From Tricholoma matsutake (lineage: Eukaryota; Basidiomycota; Agaricomycetes; Agaricales; Tricholomataceae), in contig AP026542.1 in assembly GCA_026075535.2 (NCBI GenBank), positions 3,348,001-3,412,000 on the forward strand: DNA of 64,000 nt, given 5' to 3'. Below the pieces are notes generated by a model that saw only the letters and a program-made list of their open reading frames with translations, did no database searches and was not told where the DNA came from. Made by a program: the position numbers and the translations under genes. This document shows positions 21,440 to 33,486 of the stretch, piece after piece. Within the stretch, counting starts at the first letter, position 1, and the number at the start of each line of letters is the position of its first letter.

Positions 21440-21914
21440 CTGAGCGCAACTATGCCTGGGCTTTTAGCCAGTTGCATCTGATGTGGGAAATATGGATGCC
21501 CTTTGGAATGAACTTCGATTAACTAGACTAGAAAATGCGTCAGCTTTCGATCTTTGATTGCCCAACACCCTACAGCCACGCGTCGCTTGCACCAAATTCC
21601 TGGGCATGAGTAAAGGGTGGGTGTTGCATAGCCCATAGGGCAGGGTAAGCAAAGAGGCTCTCACCGTGTGGGGCCATCCGACGTGTTGAGAAGTGTATCA
21701 TCGCCACTACATCAAGCCAACACCTCTGCATACCCCTCACACCAGATGCCATCCGATGGAAGCTAGTGCACGCTGGCTGGAGGCAGACTAGAGCATGCTC
21801 GATGATTTTCACCGCTTGACCAAGGGTTTTTTGCGGGGTGCAACAGCGTGAGCACGACAGTCTACTAGCCAAGGGAATACTAAGTGGCAAGGCCAGCCTG
21901 AGGCAAGGATGCAC
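21440..21914 (-). pseudogene. Fragment of the 'QRCWLDV' multicopy family
   Basis: The frame 21,570-21,914 contains KIIEHALVCLQPACTSFHRM and GVRGMQRCWLDVVAM, which matches the gene at 49.4-51.5 kb (VKMIEHGLVHLGL, GVRDVQRCWLDVMAM). It then ends in RRMAPH at a GTGAGAG donor. After an intron the second exon (GIWCKRRVAVGCW, then AIKDRKLTHFLV) reaches about 21,520. The same MAP..G plus KDR.LTHFL arrangement occurs three times at 63.2-64.0 kb. The function of the family is unknown. Most of the protein is missing, so this is a remnant. Confidence 0.6.
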
Positions 21915-22084
21915 CGATGATGTAGATAAAATGTTGAGCCTTCAGGGCGCCACAAGAGACTCAAATGGCAATCTCCATTAGCAGGACATCCAAGAGGATA
22001 TTGCCCTTAGCGCTGTCAAGAGCTTCAGGTCAGGCTGCCAGTGCTGATAGGTTCAAGGGGCCAAAGGCAAAGCATAGGGTTGCA

Positions 22085-22125
22085 TGACGAAAAGTCAGAC
22101 ACAACCGGGCAGGTGATGAAAGTCA
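22085..22125 (-). promoter_or_regulatory. TGAC-N5-GTCA site pair
   Basis: TGACGAAAAGTCA (22,085-22,097) and the degenerate TGATGAAAGTCA (22,114-22,125) lie 29 bp apart, about 170 bp upstream of the minus-strand remnant that begins at 21,914. The same paired palindrome precedes four other genes in the window (see the sites at 51.7, 52.0, 60.7 and 63.1 kb). Confidence 0.5.
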
Positions 22126-22395
22126 GACCTGCAGAGCCAGGAACTAGAGAGCAGCACTGCCAGAATGAAGAAAGACAGTGAGGGAACAGAAGAAATTCCG
22201 AGTCAACTTGAACTTGAAGTTAGGAGTTTCTCACACTAATGTTTGAAATCCTATTAGGGTTAAGTAGTACACAGCCACCGACTCAGGTTCAGGTTCAAGT
22301 TCACTGATGGACCAGCCTGCCAAGCGACTCAGACGTCAAGCTTACCATGAGTGGACACAGGTGATCCCCTATCAAATTAAAATTGTCTTTCTCAA

Positions 22396-23140
22396 TTAAG
22401 ACCAACATCTGTCCACACCGCCACTGATGTCGGACGACAGGGACAAGCACCGGAGGAATTGTGTACAGCCAGGGTATAACTTATCCAGATTGCATGTCAA
22501 CAAATCCCTTACCGTAGTTCTCCTCCTTTTGAAACCCATGCTCAGGCTCAACCCATCTGAATAGCCTGCCTTGGAGACCCTGGCCAGCCATGGCAAAGGA
22601 GTACCAAATCTCATGTGCCAGTGGTTGGATGGGGAGGTTTGAGTGGCCGCTGATGAGGCTGAGGGAATGATGATTGATGCCCCAGCCTGAGAGGAAACTC
22701 GATAACAATGCCAAGCTCCCATAGGACAAGGTGGGTACTGCACCATGATGTTGAATCTGAAAACTTTTTGCTAGGTTCGTAAATGTAGTGGCTACTTGAA
22801 AGAAATGATTCACTAGTTCTCGAACACGGTCACAAACTCACCAAAGTCAGCCACCACACTGAGTCGTTGCACCATTCATTGTAGAGCCATGGATTTGATA
22901 ACAGGATGTCATTCCCAAAGTACTATATGCACCAGAATGGGGAAATGTAGGGCATTCGGTATAGTCAAATTGTGATGATTTGAAGAGGATGTGTTTATTG
23001 CAAGGGACGGGTCTCCCCCAAAGTCGGGTTTGACACAATAAGCATCTATGTAAATCTCTGCAGCATAACCGCTCGACTTTGTCCCCTCAAAGGGTTGGTG
23101 AGTGAAAATTCTTGCCAATGAGTGGCCTACTAGTAACAAA
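22396..23140 (-). pseudogene. 2OG-Fe(II) oxygenase pseudogene, 3' half
   Basis: In shifting frames, this matches the C-terminal half of the oxygenase at 61.2-62.7 kb: HLVLWELGIVIEFP-type sequence, GHSNLPIQP, and LFRWVE..HGFQKEE. The distal iron-ligand histidine (GHSN) is still seen. The position of the 2-oxoglutarate-binding arginine, expected in E-R-YSF, is tryptophan (EIWYSF, TGG at 22,604-22,606). There is a frameshift near 22,690, an insertion after YSF, and no recognisable first half, so the copy is dead. Minus-strand frames between 22,850 and 23,350 may be decayed upstream exons. Confidence 0.7.
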
Positions 23141-23389
23141 TGTGGAGGGGAATTCTCAGGCTATTTCTGGTGTGACTTGATGTCGAGCACAGTGCCATGA
23201 TAGGTACTACAAGGCTATATATGGTGCGTTGAGACCCTGATATTATTCCATAGCAGCGGTAAAACCTATAAGAGCAAAAATATGAATTAGACCAGGTAGA
23301 CCTCCATGACAACCAGATAAAGAAAGTGCAAACAAATGCTACATACATAGATGTCCAATCTGAGCCGACACATGTTAAGAGATGTACGC

Positions 23390-24304
23390 CTAGTACATCC
23401 CAGTAAAATCTTCAGGCTCTCCTTTGTCTTCTTCCCCCTCCCCATCCTCTACATCATCCATTTCAATGTTGTCCCACCCTTCCAAGTCAAGGTCTTCCAA
23501 ACACAGCTCTGGTTTGTCTGACTCATAACCCATGTCACTACCTCTGTCGTTGTCCTGTGCAAGAGACTCTCCCAATGCTTCCTGCAGCCCCAGACCTGGA
23601 GCCTGAGTTTCTTGGGCATCCTCAGTCAGATTGGAAATGCAGCCTGAAGTGAGTGCTGACTGATGTGCATGAAAGTGGCCAACACCCAGCCCCCAGTGGT
23701 AGCGCATGAGAAGATCCCTGTCAGAGAACCTAGGGGAACAGAATGAAATCAGAAGTAGCAAGTAAGCAATAAACACACCGGTTAACATAGTATTGATTGT
23801 AATCTTTACTATCCTTGGTGCAGCGCAAGATGCCAATCCCATCCGCTCGTCATTTTCCTTTTGCAAAGGCTGGTAAGATGTCACACCCATGCAGGACATC
23901 TTTCGGATCCACAAAACTGAAAGAACAATTTTCGTTCATAGGAGGGAAGCAGACAGAGTCTAGCTTGGAATTACTCCACCCTGAAGACCCTGGATTAACG
24001 ACCTCAAACCATCGCACCCACAAAAAATTGAAGCGGCGAGCTTCAAAATCATGCATGCCAGGCCCAGTATAGATCGCATTTATGTGATATCCACTGAGGA
24101 CCCGTGCATACAAGAAATGATGCAGATTCGAACTCTCCACATCATTGGCAAGAAGCATGATGTTACAATGAGATGTCCCTGGGTTAACAATGTCAGTCCC
24201 ACGCTGAACGTCATAAGTGGTAAAGTGGAATCGAATAAGCTTGTGGTGGTATATGCAGTCATTCTTCAAGAACACAAAATTGCATGCATTTCTGTCACAA
24301 CTCT
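23390..24304 (-). pseudogene. Plavaka transposase gene, 3' part, cut off by the 20.7-kb insert
   Basis: From 24,304 downward the frame reads ESCDRNACNFVFLKNDCIYH, then FTTYDVQRGTDIVNPGTSHC, ARVLSGYHINAIYTGPGMHD, FLWVRWFEVV and FVDPKDVLHGCDILPAFAKG. This is the conserved C-terminal part of Plavaka transposases. A stop follows, then RADGIGILRCTKDSKD, an intron of about 50 nt (GTGTGT to CCCCTAG, near 23,736-23,790), and the terminal FSDRDLLMRYHWGLGVGH with an acidic tail ending at 23,390. The 5' part of the same gene begins again at 45,015. Nothing of this gene lies between, so it was one gene before the insertion. Confidence 0.88.
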
Positions 24305-24407
24305 CAGTGACTTTAGACCATTATATATGGACTAACTAATGGTGGCTTTAGGCCATATTTAATGGTCCAGCTAATGTGGGCCCATAGACTGTAATAGACC
24401 ATAGAAG
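24305..24407 (+). repeat. Left terminal inverted repeat
   Basis: It begins CAGTGACTTTAGACCATTA and aligns without gaps to the reverse complement of 44,912-45,014 over about 103 bp, with some 18 differences by eye. It starts within the triplets that would continue the Plavaka frame, which marks the point of insertion. Confidence 0.8.
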
Positions 24408-24800
24408 ATGTGTGGGCTCATCTGGCAGGTATAAGTTCATTTAAATAGAATGGGCTCATGGGTGAAATAAGTAGAGCTTTATACCACATGTGATGGGTGG
24501 GCCCATGGGATATGTTAGTATTGGAATAGACCATAGATGATGGGTGGGCTTATAGGACATGAGGACTTAGCAGTAGACCATGGATGATGGGGTGGGCCCA
24601 AGTGTAATTTTGGGACTGGTATGGATCATGTATAATGGGTGGGCCTATGTGATATGTTAGCATTGGAGCAGACCATGGCTGATGGGTGGGCCTATAGGAC
24701 ATATTGAAGCAGTAGACTATGAATGTTATGGTAGGCCCATGTAGGTCATGTTAGCAGTGTATTAGACAATGAGATGAGGCTCTTACCATTGCTACATCTT
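24408..24800. repeat. Left subterminal repeats
   Basis: About six degenerate units of the form AGACCAT.GATGATGGGTGGGC(C/T)(C/T)AT follow the left inverted repeat. Related units in inverted orientation occupy 44,690-44,910. Subterminal arrays like this are binding sites for the transposase in several DNA transposon groups. Confidence 0.7.
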
Positions 24801-24884
24801 AGCCTTCCAAGAGACTACATGGTAGCAAATGCCCATATTACATATCAGCATCATAGATTCATAGTAGACCTTGAATATTTATTT

Positions 24885-25085
24885 GTCCTCTACTTGTGGC
24901 TGGATTGAACCATCGGGGTGAGTACATCAGGATTGAACCATCTCGGTGAGTAGATCTTGATTGGTCCATCGGGGTAAGAATGTCGGGATTGAACCATCAG
25001 GGTAGGTACATCGGGAGAAGATTGTTCCATTGATGTAAGTCCATTGTGTTGGAATTTCATTGAGGTTAGTACCATTGGAATTGGT
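24885..25085. repeat. Tandem repeat of about 30 bp
   Basis: Degenerate units with GATTGAACCATCGGGGTGAG and TACATC repeat six or so times. A reading frame through them (minus strand) is spurious. Confidence 0.65.
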
Positions 25086-25270
25086 TCATCAATGTGGGAA
25101 CATCAGATCAGAACATCAGTATATTTCCACTTTTCTATACTTTTGTTGGACTGTTCCAGCCTAATATATTTAAGTAGTGTTAGTGTCAGTGATAATATAA
25201 TTCACTCTGATGTACTCATTCCTGCTTCAAGCTTACATCCCAATATTGGCATTCATTAAAATAATGTAAA

Positions 25271-26586
25271 CTACAACTCAAATTTTGAATTGTTAGCTAC
25301 ATATGTCTTGAGGCAATCATGCAGTTGTTCAACACCAGCTGCAAGATATAACTCTGCTTCCAACAACCTGGAGAGCAGGATGGCCTGCTTTTCCTTTGCT
25401 GTTGTCCTTACCTCAATGCCTCTTATTGCCTCTCCACTTCCACTTTCCAAACCCAAATCCTTCATCAACTCCTCGATGCCAGGCCACAAGAGGAAGGAGC
25501 AGACTGAAGCCGCCGACTCTTCAATCATTCCTTCCCCCCAATCCTCTACTGCTCTCCCCTTTCCCTTCACCACTTTCCCAGATCCCAGCATGATGTCATC
25601 CACTTCCACTATCCCCACCATCTCCTGCAGATTCTCCTCCTCCACAAACTCCACGTCATCCGATTCATCGCCACCATCATCCCCCAGCTGGTCCACCTGC
25701 TCCTCTTCCTCAGTTTCTGGTTTGGGTGATCAATTGTCTTCAGAGGTTGGAGAAGGCGGTGTATGAGATCGTGGCCATTTCAGGGATGGCTGTTCCTCGC
25801 TGCATATTGTCATTCCGACGTCATAGTCAGGTGTAGAAGCAAAGTCGATGGGGTAGGAGGCTGGAGATGACAGAGTTTTCGGGATGGTGACAATTGGGGG
25901 TGTTGGTGGGTGAGGAATGAATACAGGCCTTGTCCTGAGAGGAAGAGGCGGGGGCAGCAATGGCAGTAATGGCAGTGGAAGTAGCGAATCCAACTTAACA
26001 TTTCCTTCCATAATTCCTTCCATCCGGTGCTTGTTTATAGTCGCCTGTCGTATGTGGAGTGGGGTTCCCTCCTCCAGTGGACTCTTGAACCTCACATGTC
26101 TATCATCACCCTCCTCAACATATCCACCAAGTGGAAGTGTGGGCGCCGGCATGCCATAGAATTGGGAAGATGGAATGAGTCCCCCCACAGAACCATCTTG
26201 AAATTGGGGATGGATAGCTGGCAGTCTCATCATGGCTATTGGAACCTGAGGAGGTGCCAGTGTTTCAGGGAGGGTGGAGGTACTGGTGACCATTGATCTG
26301 CTCAGTTTCAGATGAGTTCTCAGTTTTGAAGATGGCTGAAATCCAGAATGAACCATCGGAGGCTCGATTTCAGCAGTAGAAAGAGTTAGCGGAGCTGTGT
26401 TGGGGTTGGGGACAGCAGATGTACTGCCATCCGAAGATAAGTCCAACTTTCGACGCTTTGTCAGTCTGGATGAGGGTTGGTAGTCCGGCATAGAGGGAGC
26501 AGGTTGTTTTGATTTTGGGACCACCTGAAAACAATGTAATTACAACTAAATTAGTATTACAATTCACTTACCTTGATCTTTGGCAT
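25271..26586 (-). CDS. Low-complexity cargo protein, two exons, one internal stop
   Basis: The start ATG at 26,586 gives MPKIK (exon 26,572-26,586). A 47-nt intron (26,525-26,571, GTAAGT..TTTTCAG) joins it in phase to VVPKSKQPAPSMPDYQPSS. The protein is rich in Pro, Ser and Thr, has a basic TKRRKLDL motif that could be a nuclear signal, and after one TGA at about 25,728 ends in an acidic stretch and a helical segment (LSRLLEAELYLAAGVEQL). It lies head to head with the plus-strand gene at 26,767, some 180 bp away, so they may share a promoter. I do not recognise the family. A DNA-binding or accessory role is only a guess. Confidence 0.55.
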
Positions 26587-26766
26587 TGGAATATTGGTTT
26601 CGGGGATGTTCAAATTGTTTTAGTACACAAGTTCTCGATCAATCAATTGACTTACCATGTGGTTCCAATCAGATTCTCGCAAACAATACTGATCCAGTAC
26701 TTCAACATTGTTCACTCAATCAATTAACAATACTTTGCCCTTCAGCTTCAGATATCAACTCTGCAA

Positions 26767-29015
26767 ATGCCTTCCTACAATCAAGTTGCTGAATCTTACA
26801 TCAACGACATCCTCCCTTCCATTCAACGACATCTCCATGGATCCATCACAAAGGCCATCTTCGGAGGTGATGAAGATCTTTTACTACTCCTTCAAGAACT
26901 TCCAAACTCACCAGTATGTCTGTTAACTATCCAAATTTCATCCTATAACATATCATTTCTATCAAATCAGGGATTAAATACCCTCATTGGGCAACAGTTG
27001 TTGGTATGGATTGATGAGTGCAAGCTGGAGATTGTTCTTCTACAACATGGCTGAGGCTATACAGTAAATGAGGAAAAATTGAAGAGTTGGATTGTACGTT
27101 AACTCAATTTACCTGTCAATGAGTTTCTAACTGTACTTCCTAGTACACTACTTCATTGGGTGCTCAAGATGTACCAGAATGTGAGGGAGATGGCAGATAT
27201 GACTTTGTCCCATCTCGTCTGCTCATCAGCGCGGCGTTGCAGCTTGACCGAGCTGATACTCAAGGAACGGAAGTCGACTTTGGCAAGATAAAGCGGGATG
27301 ACCCCTTGTTGTGGTACCACACGATGCTTTCAGAGGAGGGCAGCAGTACTCGGGAGTGGTTTTCAGAAGGGCGTCAGACACCAGGTAGGTTTCACTCAGT
27401 TTAGCTTGAATTATCTACATATTGAATCACATATAGTACCTCGTGCAGTTCGGAACAGAGTAGCTGCCTCTATAATAAATCCAATCGTCATCCCAGGCAA
27501 CATCCAGATTTGTTCGAGGGATGAAATGTTGCAAATTATTCCCCCACCGCCCACTTCAACTGACCCGGCTTCAAGTCATTGTAGCATTCCTTTGGCCAGA
27601 ATGACAGTGGATCCATCAACACAATACCAGCTTTTGAAAATGACTCCCATGGGACAGAGGAGCCATTCACAGACTCGTATCAAAAGCAGTGAGTATGTGA
27701 ATGACTCTTCTGATGAGATAAAGGAAGAGGCCTGGTTGTAAGAAGCAGGAGAGAGAGGGCAGAGCAGGATGAAGAAGGTGGATGTTAAAGGAAAGCAGAA
27801 GGATACAGCAGAGGCGATGGATGTGGATTTGGAGGAGGTCGACCAGCCTGCGGAGGGGTCATCACAACCCTCAAGAAGATCACAACCCAAGGCAACAACG
27901 TCAAAATCAAGCATGAAGCCTGGAACAGAGACCATGCATCCGCCGAATTTGGGCAACACGGAGGCTTGTGCAAGGTGTGTGAAGCTGGAGGTGAGATGTG
28001 TGTATGCGGGCAACACTGCTTGTTTGTCATGTTGAGGTCGCAAGCAGAAGTGTACAAAGTTGTTGGGGAGTGGCAGACAAGAGGGAAAGCGACAGTGACG
28101 AAGGAAGGAAAGACACAGGTCATCAAGTCAGAACCAAGAGTAACCCCAACAACACCTGCATTGGGTGATGAAAACATGTTGGAACCCTCCCCATCGAACC
28201 CAAGCCTACGCTGATCAACCAGGACCCGAAGCACTTCAAGGCCACCTGAGGCAGCTAAGGCTTCATCAACCCCAAGCAGGGGATCAACGCCAAAGCCACC
28301 AGTGACACCAAAGAGAGGGACGACTTCAAAACCAACAAGGGCAGCAGTGGCGACACCAAAGGCGAAAGGAAAAGCAAAGCCAAGAAGTCGATCCAAGTCG
28401 AAATCCAGGAAGACGGATGAGGATGAAGCCATGTCAGATGGTGGAGAGACTTGCCGAGGGAGTCCAGGGGTGGTAACAGTGCATCCATTGGGGCAGGTAC
28501 CATCGGAGTACCTTTACTTCATAAATCGGAAAGGGGAACAGGTCAGTGAGGCTGTCCGAGTTGTCAACAATGGTGAGGCGAGTGTTGAGGGAAAAATGGC
28601 GATGGTGCAACAGCTTCAATAGGAGAATAACCGACTGACTAAGGAGGTCACAGAGATGCGAGAGGAGATGAGGAAGATGAAGGAGATGATGGTAGCAATG
28701 GAAATGAGCCAAAGGGTGCTTATCAGCAACCACAATGCCCATACTGCACTCCTGGAACAGCATCGGCAAACGTTGACCAAAGTCATGTCCCAACCTACAA
28801 TGCCCTCTGACCGCCGAACACCTGAGGATGGAGGTGCCATGGAGAGTCTCAGCATGCCACCATCCCGCTTTTCATCATCACCCTATCCCTCACATTCTAT
28901 GAACATTGTCCCATATCCCTCCCTTATCCCCCTAATGATTTCACATCACCCATTATCACTCCGAGGAGTTCAAGAGTCTTCAATGACATTATTCAGCCCA
29001 GCATGTTACAGCTGA
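26767..29015 (+). pseudogene. Zn2Cys6-like cluster protein with coiled coil, broken by stops
   Basis: Exon 1 (26,767-26,913) and a 57-nt intron lead to GLNTLIGQQLLVWIDE. A TGA follows at about 27,052, with further exons on to 27,740. At 27,930-28,060 comes CARC-VKLEVRC-VYAGNTAC-LSC-(stop)-GRKQKC, whose spacing C-x2-C-x6-C-x7-C-x2-C-x6-C fits fungal zinc binuclear clusters. A basic Lys/Ser/Arg stretch (28,300-28,410) and a coiled coil (ENNRLTKEVTEMREEMRKMK, 28,620-28,690) follow. The stops at 27,052 and 28,033 are TGA, with C-to-T at CGA as the likely cause. It was probably a DNA-binding protein of the element. Confidence 0.5.
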
Positions 29016-29505
29016 ACAAACTCAGGATTACACCAAGTCTGAATCCTTCCAGTCAGTATCATCGAACCTCTGATGCTGCAATGGAGGAAGAATGACCTGT
29101 TGTGGGACCATCGCATGCAGCTTTGGCGAGTGGACAGGATGTATGAGAGATGGCTTCACAAATGGTAGCCCCGGAGGTTGCATTGAATACCATGCCAGAG
29201 GTTGAGACTGTAGATGAGAGTGATGGCGCAATAACAAAGGAACAGGAGGCCGAGAGACCTAGGATGGTCATGCCCAGGATAATGGAATCTCCGGCATCAG
29301 GAATGGAAGATGAATAGGATAGAGATTCTTTTGCCATGGCAATCAACAAATCCGATGAAGAATTGGACAGGGATCGTCAGTATAACTGGGAAACATTACT
29401 GTAGTGTTAAAATGATTATTGTCAACAGCTTTGGTAAGATAGGCGTTCATGGATTACTGCATGCAAACTAGTACATAACTGAGGTGACAAAATGATGATG
29501 GGAGA
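29016..29505. other. No supported gene; possible 3' end of the previous gene
   Basis: Short frames continue the acidic, Met/Glu-rich character of the preceding gene (29,040-29,390), with stops. From 29,505 the 13-bp minisatellite starts. Confidence 0.35.
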
Positions 29506-30215
29506 AAACGACCCGACAAAATGACCCGACAACATGACCCGACAAAATGACCTGACATGATCTCAAGAAATGACCTGACAAAATGACCCGATGACCTGAC
29601 AAAATGACCCAACAAAATGACCTGACACAATGAACCGACAACATGACCCGACAAAATGACCCAACATTTTGTCGGGTCATCTTGTGTCGGGTCATCTATT
29701 GTCGGGTCACAATACTTATTTGATCAATTTGTCGGGTCCTTTAGTCAGGTCATTTTGTCACATCCTCAGGTTACTTGGCTAGGTGATCATTTTGTCGGGT
29801 CATTTGTCGGGTCATCTGGTGTCGGGTCATCTAGGGTGGGGTCGCTTTGGTCGGGTCATTTTGTTGGGTCATTTTGTCGGGTCGTTTTGTCGGATCATCT
29901 GGTCGGGTCATCTACTGTAGGGTCATCTGGTGTTGGGTCATTTTGTCAGGTCATTTTGTCGGGTCATTTTGTCAGGTCATTTGTCAGGTCATCTAGTGTC
30001 GGCTCGCTTTGGTCGGGTCATTGTGTCGGGTCATTGTGTCGGGTCGTTTTGTCGGTCGGGTCATTTACTGTCGGGTCATTTTGTTGGGTCATTTTGTCGG
30101 GCCATTTTGTCGGGTCATTTTGTCGGGCCATTTTGTCGGGTCATTTTGTCGGGTCATTTTGTCGGGTCATTTTGTTGGGTCGTTCTGTTGGGTCATTTTG
30201 TCGGGTCATTTGTCT
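29505..30215. repeat. 13-bp minisatellite (TGACCCGACAAAA), two head-to-head blocks
   Basis: 29,505-29,665 carries units as TGACCCGACAAAA, and 29,665-30,215 carries the complement (GTCGGGTCATTTT), so the array turns round at about 29,665-29,680, where ACCCAACATTTTGTCGGGT forms a hairpin. Variants swap GTCGGG for GTTGGG or GTCAGG. Long open frames in it (VGSFCRVILSGHF repeats) result only from a unit length that keeps stops out. A related array occupies 40,237-41,145. Confidence 0.9.
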
Positions 30216-30431
30216 ATAGTGAATGCTCAAAAATTCCAAACAAAGACCACTATGCTTGTCTGGATACTATTCTACATTTACATTTTCCTTCCCTTTTGTT
30301 TCTTCATCTCTGCCTTCTTTGGAATTATCTTTAAATTAGGCTGCTCACTTATTGGTACTGGTTTTTCATTTGTGTTTTGAGTAGACCGCCTTTGAGGGGG
30401 CTTCAAAACTGCAGGACATTTCAATTATTCA

Positions 30432-32518
30432 TCATCTTGGACAAAATAGACCAAGCTTACCCAATGACTGTGAATAAGCAGGTACATCGATAGAAACTTT
30501 TGGCTTCTTCTTCGGTGGTTCCTTTATCTTCTCAGCCAACCTCGATTTCATCACCTTTCCTTTCTGCATCATCTCTGGTTCTTGCTGATCCCCCCCATGA
30601 ATCTCATACTCATTTGTCGCAGTGTTGGCACTCTTCCCAGCATCCACGGCCCTACCAGTCTGTTTGCTTAAAGGTCGCATCGTACTCTTTTGAACAAGTT
30701 CCGTCGCCAGGCTGAGCTTCTGCCCTTTCCTAACTGGATGCATCTTGCTATTTCTGGAATTTCCTGTGATCAGAATTGGTGTCTTGCTTGGCCCGCCCTT
30801 CAGTTGTCCGGACTGCATTACATCTTCCTCTTCCGATGACTCCATCTGATCGACCAATGTGAAATCAAACACTTCACCCGATTCCTCAACCTCGTTTAAT
30901 GTGGGAGCCCTCCATTTACGCCTTCTTGAATCTGGAACAATATGGTCAGTCCACCTTTCCACAGGCTTCTCCACCCTCTTTTCCTTGCCTTTACCCTCCC
31001 TCTCACTCTTCTTGGTCCTTGGGCAGCTTGGGCGGCTTGGTGTTTTGGCATCGGAATCAGCATCGGAATTGGAATTGGAATTGGAATCATCTCTTGATCT
31101 CTTCTTTCCCTTCAATTTTTTGTCCTGATAGAATTTGAAACCAAAACCATCACTTTCCTGATTAGAGTACCAAAATGTCAAAATCTCCTTGATCTGGTGG
31201 TCCTTCATCCTCGATGGATCCATAAGCTTGAAACCATCAGGAACCTGATCCGCCCCAAAGTACTTATCTGCATCTTCAATGAACGACATCCAAGGAGGGA
31301 TTGCACGTTCATTACTGCAAGCCAGACCTGACAAGTCATCCGGGATGAGAATGAAAGAATGATTGCTGACCCACTCACAATATGCTGACCTGACATATGA
31401 CCTGATTAACACTTTCTTATCCATCCCTTTGCTCGGCCAGTCAGTCGGCTCAGGAAGCAATGGATTCCCATTGGCATCCGTATCCAACTGAACATATGGT
31501 TTTCGACTTGAGGTTCCAATAGGAACTTGGAACTTTGCTTCTTCAGCTGCAGCTAACAAAAGACAATTATTTTGAATCTTTCCGATGAGAAATTATCCAT
31601 TTACAATACATCTCCTTTGCATGCATGTTTAGAAGCCCCATGATTGGCTTGGTATCCCAATCTTTGTTTGCTTGGAAGAAAGACTTCCCTCCGAGATCTC
31701 CCATAAATTCATGCCTACAAAGAAAAAGGTTTAACTGGCAGAAACAAATTCAGACAGTGAACAGACTTAATGCATTTGTGACAAGTACTCCATTCACTTC
31801 CTTGTGGCATGTTAATACCAAACAGTCCATTCCACAAGACTTTTTCATTTGCTTGCAGAAGGACTTCACATGCTTATGAGCCTGTTTTGCATTCCTGTTC
31901 TGCATTAGTATTGATAATACCAATATTCAACGTGAATGACCTACCTTGCTTGCTCCTCAGCTGGGGGACCCATTTGATTCCATATATCGGCCAGGTCCTC
32001 CATCTTCCTTTTCTCTGCTTCCGATGTCTTCCCCCAAAGGTTACTCAACTCCTTCTGGTATGTGCCAAATGCCTTTTGATTGTCTGCCTTGCATGAAGTA
32101 TCTTCTACCCATCCACCCATTTTTCCTTGAATTGTTTCCTTTAACTCCCCTTTTGCCTGAACACCGAGAACCCTTCTACCCATCCATTTCTTGATCCCCT
32201 TAAATTTCTCAGATGATTCTCTAGTTCTTCCATATGTATGGAACCAAGCATATACACCCTGTTTAAAAATGCCCTGTTCAAAGGCATTGCAAAATACTTT
32301 CCAATTCATGAACTGACCTTCTTCCTCAACTCCTTATCTTCCCTAGACCAGTGGGGATTCTTTTTCTTCATTTCATCATAAACTTTCTGACCAATTCTGT
32401 TCCACTGTGAATGATCTCCCTCTCGCCATTGTTCCTTTCTGGCTTCTAGGATTTCCACATCTTCCCCTGTCAGCTTAAAGTGGACGAGTTTGGGAGGAAC
32501 ATGGGCTTCAGCTGGCAT
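30432..32518 (-). CDS. Multi-exon cargo protein, unrecognised
   Basis: The start at 32,518 gives MPAEAHVPPKLVHFKLTGED. The following exons, with GT-AG borders near 32,330-32,285 and 31,940-31,890, give KFKGIKKWMGRRVLGV, QKELSNLWGKTSEAEKRKME and a later MGDLGGKSFFQANKDWD. The last long exon (30,432-31,559) reads PYVQLDTDANGNPLLPEP, then WMSFIEDADKYFGADQVP and a long charged, Ser/Asp/Lys-rich tail. The middle region resembles proteins often seen near KDZ transposons in Agaricomycetes, but I know no function for them. The frame seems largely intact. Confidence 0.55.
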
Positions 32519-32599
32519 AGCATATAGTGATGTAATGTATGTGATGTGATGGTGGATAAGTGTATTTTTGGTGTTGTGGTATTGAAACAAGTACAAATC

Positions 32600-33400
32600 A
32601 GGATGCAGGGGAAATCATTTCATTATGGAATCAATTATACCGATCATTGTCGATCATGGTCGATCATGGTTGATCAATTTTGATCATTGTCGATCATTGT
32701 CAATCATTAATTAATCCATCGATCCTGAGTCTTGAAAAGCCCCTAATTGTATGAGTCCAGTCACTGATCACACATATTGACCAATATGCTCCAAGGAATG
32801 CTCAGAAATGCTCAGAAATCATATCAGTGATCATTTGGAGACCAATCTTTCAGTTTAATCAAACCACTTGTCAACTTTCTTTTTGTCACCTAGTATGAAG
32901 TCATATATTCGAGTCAGTTGGCATCACTTCTAGATAGTTTGGTTGTAAAAAGGCATAAGAAAAAAAGCACTGTCTAAATCATAAATCCCCATAATATACA
33001 TTCTTCAAAGATAAGATGAGATCATGAGGAACAAGTGTCGTTGGTTGTTTCATGGTTAGAAGTTTCTGATCTAATGTAAATTGTGGTTCGTACATCACCA
33101 TCTACTTATGTTCTGAACAAAGCAAAACTTGGAGTTTTTGAGTTAAAACCTTAAATTCTTAACATGTCTAACAATGTATTCAGAACTTATGGAGTTAGAA
33201 TATTGTACAAATGTCATTTGTGTGATAGACTTGATATGTCATGATCATGTAGTCATGTGATAGCCATTAAATCTCCCTACCATCTTCTTCAATACTACTT
33301 GAATACTACTACTACTACTACTACTAGCTTTGCATTCTTTGACCTGACATTTTGACCAGTTTTTTAATGTTTACCTGACTTTGTTGACTTGCACCTAACT
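32600..33400. other. Gene-free stretch with short repeats
   Basis: 32,636-32,712 has a degenerate tandem repeat of CGATCATTGT. 33,303-33,326 is a (TAC)n microsatellite. The stretch lies between divergent genes (30.4-32.5 kb minus and 33.5 kb plus) and may hold the left end of the nested Harbinger element, whose inverted repeats I could not identify. Confidence 0.5.
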
Positions 33401-33486
33401 ATCATGTGACTGAAAAATTTCCTTTTTTACAGAGGGTAACCTGCCAGCGGGTGCCAAAAGACTTCGTTCTCTGCCTCCCTCCCGCG

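Noticed and set aside
24890..25075. Minus-strand ORF with repeated MVQS/RWFNP
   Set aside because: It is produced by the degenerate 30-bp tandem repeat. No sign of a real protein.
25290..25766. Plus-strand ORF of 158 codons rich in Ser and Pro
   Set aside because: It mirrors the minus-strand gene at 25,271-26,586, which has a well-fitting first intron and start. The plus frame is a shadow of its acidic codons.
29454..30380. Long open frames reading VGSFCRVILSGHF-type repeats (also at 40,253-41,154)
   Set aside because: They come from the 13-bp minisatellite, whose units contain no stop in several frames. No start context, splice structure or known domain.
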